This document shows, one piece after another, positions 55,670 to 64,000 of a DNA stretch of 64,000 nucleotides. Below the pieces are notes generated by a model that was not told where the DNA came from, did not search any database, and saw only the letters and a program-made list of their open reading frames with translations. Position 1 is the stretch's first letter; each line of letters begins with the position of its first letter. The stretch is from Rhizobiaceae bacterium. Lineage in GTDB: Bacteria; Pseudomonadota; Alphaproteobacteria; Rhizobiales; Rhizobiaceae. A program made the translations under genes and the position numbers. Where the stretch lies: positions 353,623 to 417,622 of the forward strand of contig JAEPNK010000001.1 in NCBI GenBank assembly GCA_017643495.1. Direction: 5' to 3'.

Positions 55670-56748
55670 ACTTTCTGCCCCCGACGCCCCGAGCCAACCA
55701 GTGCGATTGCCTCATTATCCAGTGGCCATCTTGAACGCACTGCCAAATCCAATGGTGATCGTTCATTGCGCTCTAACCGTTCCAGGCCCGCCCACGCAAT
55801 CATGGCAGCATTGTCTGTACACAATCTTGCTGGCGGTGCCACAAGACGCCACCCCGCATCATTGCAAACCGTATCCAGGCTGGAACGAATCAGGCTGTTC
55901 GCAGCCACTCCCCCAGCCACCACCAAAGTCATTGAGCCATCGCCCCCACCGGCTTCTCTGGCAAACCTGTCCATTGCCCTTGAACACCGGTCGGCAAGCA
56001 CATCGGCAATCGCCAGTTGAACTGAAGCGCAGAGATCCGCAATGTCCTCTTCATGAAGGGGGGCCAGACTTTCTGCCTCCCGCCTTATCGCGGTCTTCAG
56101 TCCGGAAAAGGACATGTTGAGTGTGTCTTGTCCCTGCAGGGCCCTTGGAAAGGCAAACCGCTCGGCATTTCCGTTGCGGGCAGCCTGTTCAACTGCCGGT
56201 CCACCCGGAAACCCCAGACCGAGAAGCTTGGCCGTCTTGTCAAATGCTTCACCCACTGCATCATCAATGGTTGTTGCCCATCGTTCATAGTCCCCCAAAC
56301 CGCGTACACACAATATCTGGGTGTGACCGCCCGATACGAGCAACAAGAGATACGGATAAGCCACATTGTCACTCAGGCGCGCAGTCAGGGCATGTCCCTC
56401 TAGATGATTGATGCCGATGAACGGAATATCCCGCGCCGCAGAAATGGCTTTGGCAGTCATCATTCCTACCATCAACCCGCCTGTCAGGCCCGGCCCTGCC
56501 GTAGCTGCAATACCGTCAATTGAATCAAGGCCAAGCCCTGCTTCATCCAGGGCCGAACGAACGATATGGTCCATTGCGGAAAGATGGGCTCGCGCAGCAA
56601 TTTCAGGAACCACGCCACCAAACGCCGCATGCTCGTTTATCTGGCTGAGAATGACATTGGACAATATACTGCCACTCCCATCCTCGTCGCGCTCCACGAC
56701 TGCGGCAGATGTTTCATCGCAACTGGTTTCTATGCCGAGAACTCTCAT
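55666..56748 (-). CDS. tsaD: tRNA t6A37 threonylcarbamoyltransferase
   Basis: 360 residues from the ATG at 56746-56748. ASKHA fold with [14 protein letters not shown] (about 5-18), the metal-binding [11 protein letters not shown] (about 111-121), [11 protein letters not shown] (about 136-146) and [10 protein letters not shown] (about 277-286). It installs threonylcarbamoyl on A37 of ANN-decoding tRNAs. The divergent hemC gene begins 112 bp away. Confidence 0.96.
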   Translation of the reverse strand: MRVLGIETSCDETSAAVVERDEDGSGSILSNVILSQINEHAAFGGVVPEIAARAHLSAMDHIVRSALDEAGLGLDSIDGIAATAGPGLTGGLMVGMMTAKAISAARDIPFIGINHLEGHALTARLSDNVAYPYLLLLVSGGHTQILCVRGLGDYERWATTIDDAVGEAFDKTAKLLGLGFPGGPAVEQAARNGNAERFAFPRALQGQDTLNMSFSGLKTAIRREAESLAPLHEEDIADLCASVQLAIADVLADRCSRAMDRFAREAGGGDGSMTLVVAGGVAANSLIRSSLDTVCNDAGWRLVAPPARLCTDNAAMIAWAGLERLERNERSPLDLAVRSRWPLDNEAIALVGSGRRGQKV

Positions 56749-56859
56749 TGCTCCCCGCGCTCCCCGCACACAGAGACCTGAAAGCGCTGCCTTGCAAGCC
56801 CTCTGCTTTTACCTGTAAATACCAGCAGTTTTTCACCCATTACGAGACCGGTTCCCAAT

Positions 56860-57789
56860 ATGGCAGCGCAACTTGTCCGCATTGGCACACGAGGCAGCAA
56901 ACTGGCGCTTGTGCAAGCGGAATACATGAAAAAGCTTCTTGAGGCTACTCATCAAGACCTGCAGGCAGAAATCGAGGTGGTTTCCACGGCCGGCGACCGA
57001 AGCCAGAAAGACAACCGGCCCCTTTCCGAGATTGGCGGCAAGGGTTTGTTCACGATGGAGATCGAGCAGAAACTGCTTTCCGGGGATATTGACCTTGCCG
57101 TTCATTCGGCCAAGGACATGCCAACCGCATTGCCGGAAGGTCTGGACCTTGTCTGTTATCCAGAGCGCGAAGAAGTTGCAGATGCCTTCATCTCTTTCAA
57201 GGCAACAAACCTCGACGAATTGCCGGTTGGCGCTGTTATTGGCTCCGCATCCCTCAGGCGACGCGCCTTGATGTTGCGCAAACGGCCTGACTTCAAGATG
57301 GTCATGTACCGTGGAAATGTCCCGACACGAATCGAAAAACTGAAACAGGGCGTGGCAGATGCCACCCTGCTTGCCTGTGCTGGTTTGAACCGCCTCGGCC
57401 TTGGCGATGCAATCACCTCCCGGCTCCCCCTTGATGATTTCCCGCCCGCTCCCGGCCAAGGGGCAATCACCGTTGAAACCCGGACAGACAATAAGGCAAT
57501 CCGGGAATTGCTTGCTCCCCTGAACAATCGTGAAACCGAGATCACACTGCTGGCTGAACGGGCATTTCTCGAAGTCCTGGACGGCTCGTGTCGTACTCCG
57601 ATCGGAGCCCATGCAACGCTGGACGGAAACAGGCTGGCCTTGCATGGCATCATACTCAAGCCGGATGGCAGTGAATTTCACGAGCACCGGCTGGAAGGTA
57701 CTGCCGGTGACAATATCGAACTCGGCAAGGAAATGGGGAACTTCTTGCGAAAACAGGCCGGTGACCGGTTCTTCGAGGACTGGCAGTAG
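56860..57789 (+). CDS. hemC: Hydroxymethylbilane synthase
   Basis: 309 residues. TRGSKLALVQAEYM (about 9-22), HSAKDMPT (about 83-90), the YRGNVPTRIEKLKQG motif (about 151-165) and the cofactor Cys in LDGSCRTPIGAHA (about 241-253). It polymerises porphobilinogen. Followed by hemD after 2 bp. Confidence 0.97.
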   Translation: MAAQLVRIGTRGSKLALVQAEYMKKLLEATHQDLQAEIEVVSTAGDRSQKDNRPLSEIGGKGLFTMEIEQKLLSGDIDLAVHSAKDMPTALPEGLDLVCYPEREEVADAFISFKATNLDELPVGAVIGSASLRRRALMLRKRPDFKMVMYRGNVPTRIEKLKQGVADATLLACAGLNRLGLGDAITSRLPLDDFPPAPGQGAITVETRTDNKAIRELLAPLNNRETEITLLAERAFLEVLDGSCRTPIGAHATLDGNRLALHGIILKPDGSEFHEHRLEGTAGDNIELGKEMGNFLRKQAGDRFFEDWQ

Positions 57790-57791
57790 TA

Positions 57792-58529
57792 ATGCGCGTG
57801 CTGGTCACTCGTGCTGAACCGGCGGCAAGTCGGACTGCAGAATACTTGCAGGAAAATTCGCATGAAGCCGTTTGCTTTCCATTATTCGAGCTTCGTGACA
57901 CCGGCATGGAAATTCCGCCGGAAACTCCTGACGGCTACATTTTCACAAGCGCTAATGCCTGCGAAATCCTGAAACTTCGGGGATGGTCGCCGCCATCCCC
58001 TGAAACACCTGCTTTCTGTGTCGGGAGAAAAACAGCTGAAGCCGCCAACGCACTTGGATTTGTTTCCGTTTTCCATGCAGAAGGCGGAGGGAAAACGCTG
58101 GCATCGCTGATCGCGCAGCATTATCCGGCAGCCAGCGTGACCTTACTCTATTTCACCACACATGATCGCTCTTTTGACATGGCCGGCGCCCTCATAAAGG
58201 ACGGGATAACGGTCAAGCATGCCGAAATTTATCAAGTGGCCGAAAGACACCTTGAGCCAGGGTCATTGATGAAGGTTATCGAGAAAAATATGCCACATGC
58301 AGTTTTTACCTATTCAAGGCGCAGTTCACATGTTCTGGCGCGTCAGATCATGCTTGAAAGGGTGGAGGAAAGGCTGAATTCCATAACTTTGGTGGCCATT
58401 TCCGAAAATGCAGCAAGCCCGTTGCGTGGCCTTTCGTGGAACGAAACCCTTGTCACGCCCGTTGCAAACGAGGAGGCTATGCTACATATCTTGGGAAGGT
58501 GTCAGGCTGCCGGGCAAGCCGGTCCATGA
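57792..58529 (+). CDS. hemD: Uroporphyrinogen-III synthase
   Basis: 245 residues. The divergent HemD pattern is visible: start VLVTRAEPAASRTAEYL, then TSANACEILKLRG (about 53-65), and the C-terminal VAISENAASPLRG (about 205-217). It closes hydroxymethylbilane into uroporphyrinogen III. Preceded by hemC. Confidence 0.93.
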   Translation: MRVLVTRAEPAASRTAEYLQENSHEAVCFPLFELRDTGMEIPPETPDGYIFTSANACEILKLRGWSPPSPETPAFCVGRKTAEAANALGFVSVFHAEGGGKTLASLIAQHYPAASVTLLYFTTHDRSFDMAGALIKDGITVKHAEIYQVAERHLEPGSLMKVIEKNMPHAVFTYSRRSSHVLARQIMLERVEERLNSITLVAISENAASPLRGLSWNETLVTPVANEEAMLHILGRCQAAGQAGP

Positions 58530-58596
58530 CACGGCTTTATTCAATTTTCCGCCGTTAGCGTGAAACTGTTAAGGGGCGGGGCGACAGGGAAACACA

Positions 58597-60183
58597 ATGG
58601 CAGACACGAAAAAGCCTGGAACCAGCACGCAGAAACGCGGACGAACAGCTGCGAAACCTACAACAATCGATCTGGACGCCAAGGAGATCTCTGGCAGCGC
58701 TGCCAAAGAGACACAGGGTCAGCAATCTGCCAAATTTGGTCGCGATGCTGCTTCCGCGACACGCAGTTCATCCGCAAGTCGTGCTGGCAGCAAGTCATCA
58801 ACTTCCAAACCTGCAGGGTCAGGTGCGAAGCCTGCCACGAGTTCGACTGGCAACACGGCAAAAAACACAGATCAGGACAACAAGTCTCCAACCGCCTCAA
58901 CCGGCCCCTCTAAAAGTCCGTCTACCGCTACGTCTGATAAACAATCCGCAAGCACAAAAACTGCTGAGAATCCTGACAAGGCATCCGGATCCGGCGCACA
59001 ACAACCGCCATCATCCGGAAAGACGGCATCTGGTGAAACCCGTTCTGGAGGAATTTTTTCAGGAGTGGTCTCTGCGTTGGCAGGCGCGGCGGCTGCAATT
59101 GTGGGGCTTGGCATTATCGGTCAGTTCGATGGTGCTTCACGCATTCCGCTTGTCGGCACCCTTTACGAGAGCAATGATTCCAAAACGGCCATTACCCGTG
59201 AGGATATGGACCTGATCAATGCCCGGATTGATGAACTTGCAGCCAGCAATAACAATACGGCAGCAACTGACAGCGTCGGCATTGCCAGGCTGGAACAGAA
59301 AATTGCCGAACTGGAAACAAGCCTGGCAGGTGCAGAAAACACTCCTGACACCGAACGGGTTGGCAAGCTTGAACAGGAAGTCGAAAGTCTCTCCACCGTT
59401 GTTGCCGATCTTTCCGAAACCATTTCGGGAGACAGCATATCGCAGGATGGCAGCCCGGCTGTTGCGCTTGCTGCCGTGAATGCCAAAATTGCAGACCTCG
59501 GCAAGCAACTGGCTGCAATTACCCAACCTGACCTCGCTCCTGTTCGTTCCGCTATCGAAACAGTCAAGGCTGACATTGCTTCGTTACGAGAATCGCTCGA
59601 CAAGAACGGTGGAGAAATCAGTGCCGTGTCCGACATGGCAACCAGGCTGGATAAAGAGATCGAGACAATTCGCGTAAACAGCAAAGTTGCAAGGACTGTA
59701 GCACTTAACAGTCTTGGTTCCGCACTCCAGAATGGCCGGTCCCTTTTCACCCCGGTTTCTTCCCTTGAGGCTTTGGGCGGCGTAACAGAGGAAACCAGAC
59801 GTCTGGCTGAACTCGACCGCCAAGGGATTCCTTCCACGGAAACGCTGACAAGCGAGTTGCGTGCAATTGAGCAGGAAGTCCAGAACCCCGAGACCGCTTC
59901 ATCAGATGCATCCATAACCGACAAATTGTGGGCGAATGCCAGAAGTCTGGTCACGGTCCGGTCCAGCGGCCCGCGTGAAGGCGACAGCGTTGCGGCAATA
60001 CTGTCCCGGGTCCGCGCCAACGTCGAAAATGATGAGTTGCAGGCCGCCAGGGACGAATGGAATACATTGCCGCCAGAAACAGCAACCAGATACCAGGAAT
60101 GGCAGGAAAAGCTTGACCGTCGCCTCGAAGCCTTTCAGCTTTATAATGCACTTTCACAAAAAGAGCCGTCATCAGCCGGATAA
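58597..60183 (+). CDS. Mitofilin-like inner membrane protein
   Basis: 528 residues. A low-complexity Ser/Thr/Lys/Pro-rich N-terminus (1-140), one transmembrane segment (about 150-170, GVVSALAGAAAAIVGLGI), a long coiled coil (about 205-340), and a C-terminal mitofilin signature (about 360-520). Alphaproteobacterial mitofilin-like proteins, encoded next to hem genes, shape inner membranes. It lies between hemD and hemY. Confidence 0.88.
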   Translation: MADTKKPGTSTQKRGRTAAKPTTIDLDAKEISGSAAKETQGQQSAKFGRDAASATRSSSASRAGSKSSTSKPAGSGAKPATSSTGNTAKNTDQDNKSPTASTGPSKSPSTATSDKQSASTKTAENPDKASGSGAQQPPSSGKTASGETRSGGIFSGVVSALAGAAAAIVGLGIIGQFDGASRIPLVGTLYESNDSKTAITREDMDLINARIDELAASNNNTAATDSVGIARLEQKIAELETSLAGAENTPDTERVGKLEQEVESLSTVVADLSETISGDSISQDGSPAVALAAVNAKIADLGKQLAAITQPDLAPVRSAIETVKADIASLRESLDKNGGEISAVSDMATRLDKEIETIRVNSKVARTVALNSLGSALQNGRSLFTPVSSLEALGGVTEETRRLAELDRQGIPSTETLTSELRAIEQEVQNPETASSDASITDKLWANARSLVTVRSSGPREGDSVAAILSRVRANVENDELQAARDEWNTLPPETATRYQEWQEKLDRRLEAFQLYNALSQKEPSSAG

Positions 60184-60204
60184 ACCCGCCGAGGAATCTT
60201 GAAC

Positions 60205-62088
60205 ATGTTTCGCATACTATTCTTTCTCCTGCTCGTCCTTGGCATAGGTTTCCTTTTCGCCTGGGTTGCAGACAATCCGGGCACAATTTTCGTCAAGTGG
60301 GATTGGCTTTCCATGCAAATGACAGGAGAAACCGGCAATGAATTCGGCATTCCGCTGACACTGGCCATTGCCGTAATGATTCTGCTCATCGCCCTAGTCA
60401 TGCTGGTCACCGGTTTGCTCAGGGGTATTTTCGGCATGCCGGTTTTTCTCTCCCGGTTTTTTGAAAACCGCCGCCGGGACCGCGGTTACAAGGCGCTTTC
60501 CCGTGGTCTTATTGCCGCAAGCTCCGGTGATCTGGATATGGCAAGGACTGCATCCAAGGAAAGCGGGAAACTGCTGGGCGAGGAACCGCTTGTTGCCCTG
60601 CTGGCCACCCAAACAGCCCTTCTGGAAGGGAAGCGTGACGACGCACGGCGAAATTTCCAGAAAATGCTGGAAAACGAGGATACAAAGCTGGTGGCATTGC
60701 GTGGTCTGTTTCTCGAAGCAGAGCGCCAGGGGGAACCTGCAGCCGCCAAGCATTATGCCGAAGAAGCCGTTCGACTGGCTCCCTCCCTTCCCTGGGCAGG
60801 CAACGCCAAATTGTCCTACCAAGCTGGTGACGGGGACTGGGATGCAGCGATCATCACGCTTGATGCAAACCGGGCGGCTGGCCTGATTGAGCGTGAAAAG
60901 GCAAAACGCCAACGGGCCGTACTGTTGACCGCAAAGGCCATGGATCAGGAAGCCGCCGATCCGGAAAATGCCCGAAGCCTTGCAAAACAGGCGCACAAAC
61001 TGGCCCCTGATCTGGTTCCGGCCGCAGTCACTTGTTCCAGTGCTGCTTCACGCCTGGGAGATATCAAGGGCGCAAGCAGGGTTATTGAAACAACCTGGAA
61101 AAAACTGCCGCATCCTGAACTGGCCCAGGCTTACTCAGTTGTCCGTCCCGGAGATTCTGTTCAGGATCGCCTGAAACGCGCGCGCAAGCTTGCCGGCCTC
61201 AAACCAAACCATCCCGAAAGCTGCATGGCGCTGGCCATTGCCGCAATTGATGCCCAGGAATGGCAGGAAGCACGTGATGCATTGAAGCCGGTACTCACGA
61301 CCCGGCCTTCAGAGCGGGCATGTCTTTTGATGGCAGACATTGAGGAGGGTGAACACGGAGATCAGGGCCGCATGCGTGACTGGCTGTCGCGTGCCGTCCG
61401 GGCCCAGCCCGACCCGAAATGGGTTGCCGACGGCCATGTTTCCGAAGAGTGGATGCCGGTTTCACCGATTACCGGCGAAGTGGATGCATTTGAATGGAAA
61501 GTTCCGGTTGAAAACATCGGCAAGCTTGAAGTCCCGGTCATTTCCTCCGAGGAATTGCAGGAACTGGCCAAGCCTGTACAGGATATGCCTGCTCCTGCAT
61601 CACCAGCGATAGAGCCTGAGCCCGATAATGATGCGGAACTGACAATAGAAGGCACCACTTCGAGCAAACACTCCGTGGTTTCACCTGCTGCCGCAGCGAT
61701 AGCCGAAAAAGCGTTGCAAAGCGAGACAGACCCAGATCATGGGGAAGAAAGCCAGAATGTAACTGGCGCGACCGGCGAAACGCAGAAAGAAAAACCAGAT
61801 TCCGATACAAGGCCGAAAGAAGCAACGGCGACTGAAACGTCTCCTGCCAACACATCGACGGCTACAGCCAGTCCGGAAATGGCGGACCCGGCAAATTCAA
61901 ACAATGCACCCAATACAAAAACCGGCCAGGGGGAACCTGCTACCGTTGCGGAGCATTCAAAGAATAAAAAGCCGGAAAATCACGATGATGAATCTGATGA
62001 ATTTCCGCTCAAACGCAGGCCCGATGATCCGGGAGTACATCCGGACAAGATTGCTGACGGGAAAAAGAAGGGGTTTGGGCTTTTCTGA
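60205..62088 (+). CDS. HemY N-terminal domain protein
   Basis: 627 residues from the ATG at 60205 (a TTG at 60199 is also in frame). Two N-terminal membrane segments (about 1-20 and 44-66), the HemY N-terminal domain (FENRRRDRGYKALSRGL), TPR-like repeats (about 80-400) and a disordered acidic, Pro/Ser/Thr-rich tail (about 430-627). Despite the name, its role in haem synthesis is not established; it may scaffold. Confidence 0.87.
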   Translation: MFRILFFLLLVLGIGFLFAWVADNPGTIFVKWDWLSMQMTGETGNEFGIPLTLAIAVMILLIALVMLVTGLLRGIFGMPVFLSRFFENRRRDRGYKALSRGLIAASSGDLDMARTASKESGKLLGEEPLVALLATQTALLEGKRDDARRNFQKMLENEDTKLVALRGLFLEAERQGEPAAAKHYAEEAVRLAPSLPWAGNAKLSYQAGDGDWDAAIITLDANRAAGLIEREKAKRQRAVLLTAKAMDQEAADPENARSLAKQAHKLAPDLVPAAVTCSSAASRLGDIKGASRVIETTWKKLPHPELAQAYSVVRPGDSVQDRLKRARKLAGLKPNHPESCMALAIAAIDAQEWQEARDALKPVLTTRPSERACLLMADIEEGEHGDQGRMRDWLSRAVRAQPDPKWVADGHVSEEWMPVSPITGEVDAFEWKVPVENIGKLEVPVISSEELQELAKPVQDMPAPASPAIEPEPDNDAELTIEGTTSSKHSVVSPAAAAIAEKALQSETDPDHGEESQNVTGATGETQKEKPDSDTRPKEATATETSPANTSTATASPEMADPANSNNAPNTKTGQGEPATVAEHSKNKKPENHDDESDEFPLKRRPDDPGVHPDKIADGKKKGFGLF

Positions 62089-62104
62089 CGTATTTACCCA
62101 GCCT

Positions 62105-64000
62105 CTACTTTTTGAGTAGCGCCTTGAGTTCGTAAAGTTTGTCGAGCGCTTCACGCGGCGTCAATTCATCCGGTGAAAGGGCAGAAACAGCTTCGTCAAG
62201 CGCGCTGTTGCCCTGCTTCTGGGTAGTTTGAAGACTGGCACTTGCAGAAAATAGCGGCAAATCATCAATCAGCGTTCGGGCGGGATTCTCACGTTCCGTA
62301 TTCTCTAGCTGCTCCAGAACGGTGCGCGCACGCACAATGACGGCTTCCGGCAAACCGGCAAGTCTCGCCACCTGAATGCCGTAAGAGCGGTCAGCTGTCC
62401 CTGCCACCACTTCGTGAAGGAAAACCACGTCACCTTCCCATTCACGCACCTTCATCGTGACATTAGAAAGTCTCGATAGCGGTTCGGAAAGAGAAGTCAG
62501 CTCGTGATAATGCGTGGCAAAAAGTGTCCGGCAACGGTTTTGCTCATGCAAATGCTCGATTGCCGCCCATGCGATTGAAAGCCCGTCAAATGTCGCAGTA
62601 CCCCTTCCAATCTCATCAAGAATGACAAACGAACGTGGCCCGGCCTGATTGAGGATGGCCGCCGTTTCTACCATTTCAACCATGAAGGTGGAGCGCCCTC
62701 GGGCAAGATCATCAGCAGCCCCCACCCGGCTGAACAACCGGTCCACTATACCCACATGGGCAGTGGTCGCCGGCACATAAGCCCCCATTTGTGCAAGGAT
62801 GATGATAATCGCATTTTGGCGAAGGAATGTTGACTTGCCGCCCATGTTTGGCCCGGTCAGCAGCCATAACCCTCCCCCGTCTTCAACGGTCTGCGCGCCG
62901 ATACTGCAATCATTCGCAACAAACGGATTTTGCCCCTCTTTTTGCAGGACCTGTTCGATAACCGGATGACGACCGCCCACCACATCAAATCCCAGGCTTT
63001 CATCAACCCGCGGGCGACAATAGCCATGGACATCAGCAAGTGTTGCCATTGCCTGCGCTACATCCAGTACCGCCACGGCATCCGCTGCCCCTGAAATTCC
63101 GCCGGTTTCATCGAGAACAGCAGCAACAAGTTCAGCAAAGACCTGCAGCTCGATTTCAAGCGCCCTTCCCGCAGCATTGGCAATCCGGCTTTCAAGGTCT
63201 GCCAGTTCTGTTGTCGTGAACCGCATCGCATTTGCAAGGGTCTGGCGATGGATGAACCGGCTCTTGGCCTCGCCCTCGGTCAGGCTGGCTGCATTCAATG
63301 CCGTGACTTCAATGAAATAACCAAGGACATTGTTGTGCCGGATTTTAAGCGATTTAACTCCGGTTTCTTCGGCATACTGCGCTTGCATGCCGGCGATTAC
63401 TCGTCGACTTTCATCCCTTAACTTGCGCAACTCATCCAGTTCGCCGTTTGCGCCTTCGCGCACCAGGCCCCCATCACGTGCAAGTAGGGGCAATTCATCT
63501 GCAAGCACCGCCTCCAACTGCTCCAGGAGATTTCGGGACAGTTTGCAGACTTTTTCGCCCGCGCGAATGAATTCGTCTGGCAGATTGTCGAACTGCGCGA
63601 GCATGGAGCCAAGTTCAAAAGCCACATTCATGCCACTGCGAATTGCAGAAAGGTCGCGAGGGCCGCCGCGATTGAGAGAGAGGCGCTGGAGCGCGCGGGC
63701 CATGTCCGGCATACGCCGGACAATCTCCGTCATCTCACCACGAAGGCCGGGATTGTCCATCAGGAAAGAGATGCTGTCCTGTCGTTTCCCGATAGCGTTC
63801 GGTTGTTTGAGGGGGCTCATCATCCTTGCCATGAGCAGGCGTGATCCGGCTGCACTGGCAGTGCGGTTTATCGCACTGAAAAGAGAGCCCTGCCTGCTTC
63901 CGCCAAGCGTCTGTGTAAGCTCCAGGTTTGCCCTTGTGGCTGCATCGATGAACAGTGTTTCGCCGGCATCTTCACGCAGAGGCCTCTGCAAACGGGGACG
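62105..64000 (-). CDS. mutS: DNA mismatch repair protein MutS (5' end beyond window)
   Basis: About 630 C-terminal residues are present, while MutS is usually 850-900, so the mismatch-recognition domain I lies outside the window. Visible are the lever/clamp helices, the Walker [16 protein letters not shown] and Walker B region [15 protein letters not shown], then FATHYHEL, all of the ATPase domain. The frame continues unbroken to base 64000. It converges with the HemY-like gene (16 bp). Confidence 0.96.
   Translation of the reverse strand, partial: RPRLQRPLREDAGETLFIDAATRANLELTQTLGGSRQGSLFSAINRTASAAGSRLLMARMMSPLKQPNAIGKRQDSISFLMDNPGLRGEMTEIVRRMPDMARALQRLSLNRGGPRDLSAIRSGMNVAFELGSMLAQFDNLPDEFIRAGEKVCKLSRNLLEQLEAVLADELPLLARDGGLVREGANGELDELRKLRDESRRVIAGMQAQYAEETGVKSLKIRHNNVLGYFIEVTALNAASLTEGEAKSRFIHRQTLANAMRFTTTELADLESRIANAAGRALEIELQVFAELVAAVLDETGGISGAADAVAVLDVAQAMATLADVHGYCRPRVDESLGFDVVGGRHPVIEQVLQKEGQNPFVANDCSIGAQTVEDGGGLWLLTGPNMGGKSTFLRQNAIIIILAQMGAYVPATTAHVGIVDRLFSRVGAADDLARGRSTFMVEMVETAAILNQAGPRSFVILDEIGRGTATFDGLSIAWAAIEHLHEQNRCRTLFATHYHELTSLSEPLSRLSNVTMKVREWEGDVVFLHEVVAGTADRSYGIQVARLAGLPEAVIVRARTVLEQLENTERENPARTLIDDLPLFSASASLQTTQKQGNSALDEAVSALSPDELTPREALDKLYELKALLKK

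Overview
The window is about 64 kb of chromosome from an alphaproteobacterium, most likely Hyphomicrobiales (Rhizobiales) or a close relative. Evidence for this is the gpsA-tsaD-hemC-hemD-mitofilin-hemY order, the sppA-ihfB-lapA group, an OpgH/MdoH cyclic-glucan glucosyltransferase, DUF2244, DUF1674 and DUF1761 proteins, and a putative small RNA with CCUCCUCC loops like the alphaproteobacterial ar14/cuckoo families. Base composition of the core genes is moderate, around the low to mid 50s percent GC by eye. I cannot name the genus. Both ends are cut inside genes: a YqaA/DedA-type membrane protein at the left and mutS at the right.

Region 1 (566-11848) is an integrated element of about 11 kb. 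It sits at the 3' end of a tRNA-Leu(CAA). A tyrosine integrase lies next to the tRNA, and a 25-bp imperfect copy of the tRNA 3' end (16 bp exact) marks the right border. Repeats of GGTACAT near both ends look like integrase arm sites. Inside are an HNH protein, a small serine recombinase, a secreted ClpP-like protein, two unknown proteins, a 1316-residue protein resembling a podovirus internal virion (ejection) protein, and a fragment that looks like the C-terminus of a phage terminase. No capsid, portal, tail or replication genes are present, so I read it as a remnant or satellite of a T7-like temperate phage with cargo genes.

Region 2 (12029-24507) is ordinary core and accessory chromosome: a nucleoside-sugar-type epimerase, an M32 carboxypeptidase, sppA-ihfB-lapA, opgH, and a tight four-gene cluster (MDR dehydrogenase, QueD/PTPS-like protein, glycosyltransferase, methyltransferase) that looks like an undescribed small-molecule pathway. 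A divergent set follows: MBL-fold lactonase-like, BadI-like crotonase and SDR dehydrogenase.

Region 3 (24629-38095) holds a SCO copper-chaperone operon with two related cysteine-containing secreted proteins, slyX, a MOSC protein, an MsbA-like ABC exporter, dapB, gpmA, two thioesterases, hemerythrin, an Ada/Ogt-type methyltransferase, nth, a nitroreductase, a FecR-domain protein, a GcvA-type LysR regulator and a lipoprotein peptidase.

Region 4 (38292-64000) is mainly housekeeping: acs, a 29-codon ORF with a near-perfect Shine-Dalgarno, the putative anti-SD small RNA, a TadG-like protein, DUF1674, htpX, rsmB, a heparinase-family protein, purH, an MFS transporter, pdxY, a PfkB kinase, a CysZ/EI24-like protein, ycaQ-like and EVE proteins, gpsA, tsaD, hemC, hemD, mitofilin-like, hemY and mutS. 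Haem synthesis, tRNA t6A modification, purine synthesis and DNA repair are the clear pathway themes.
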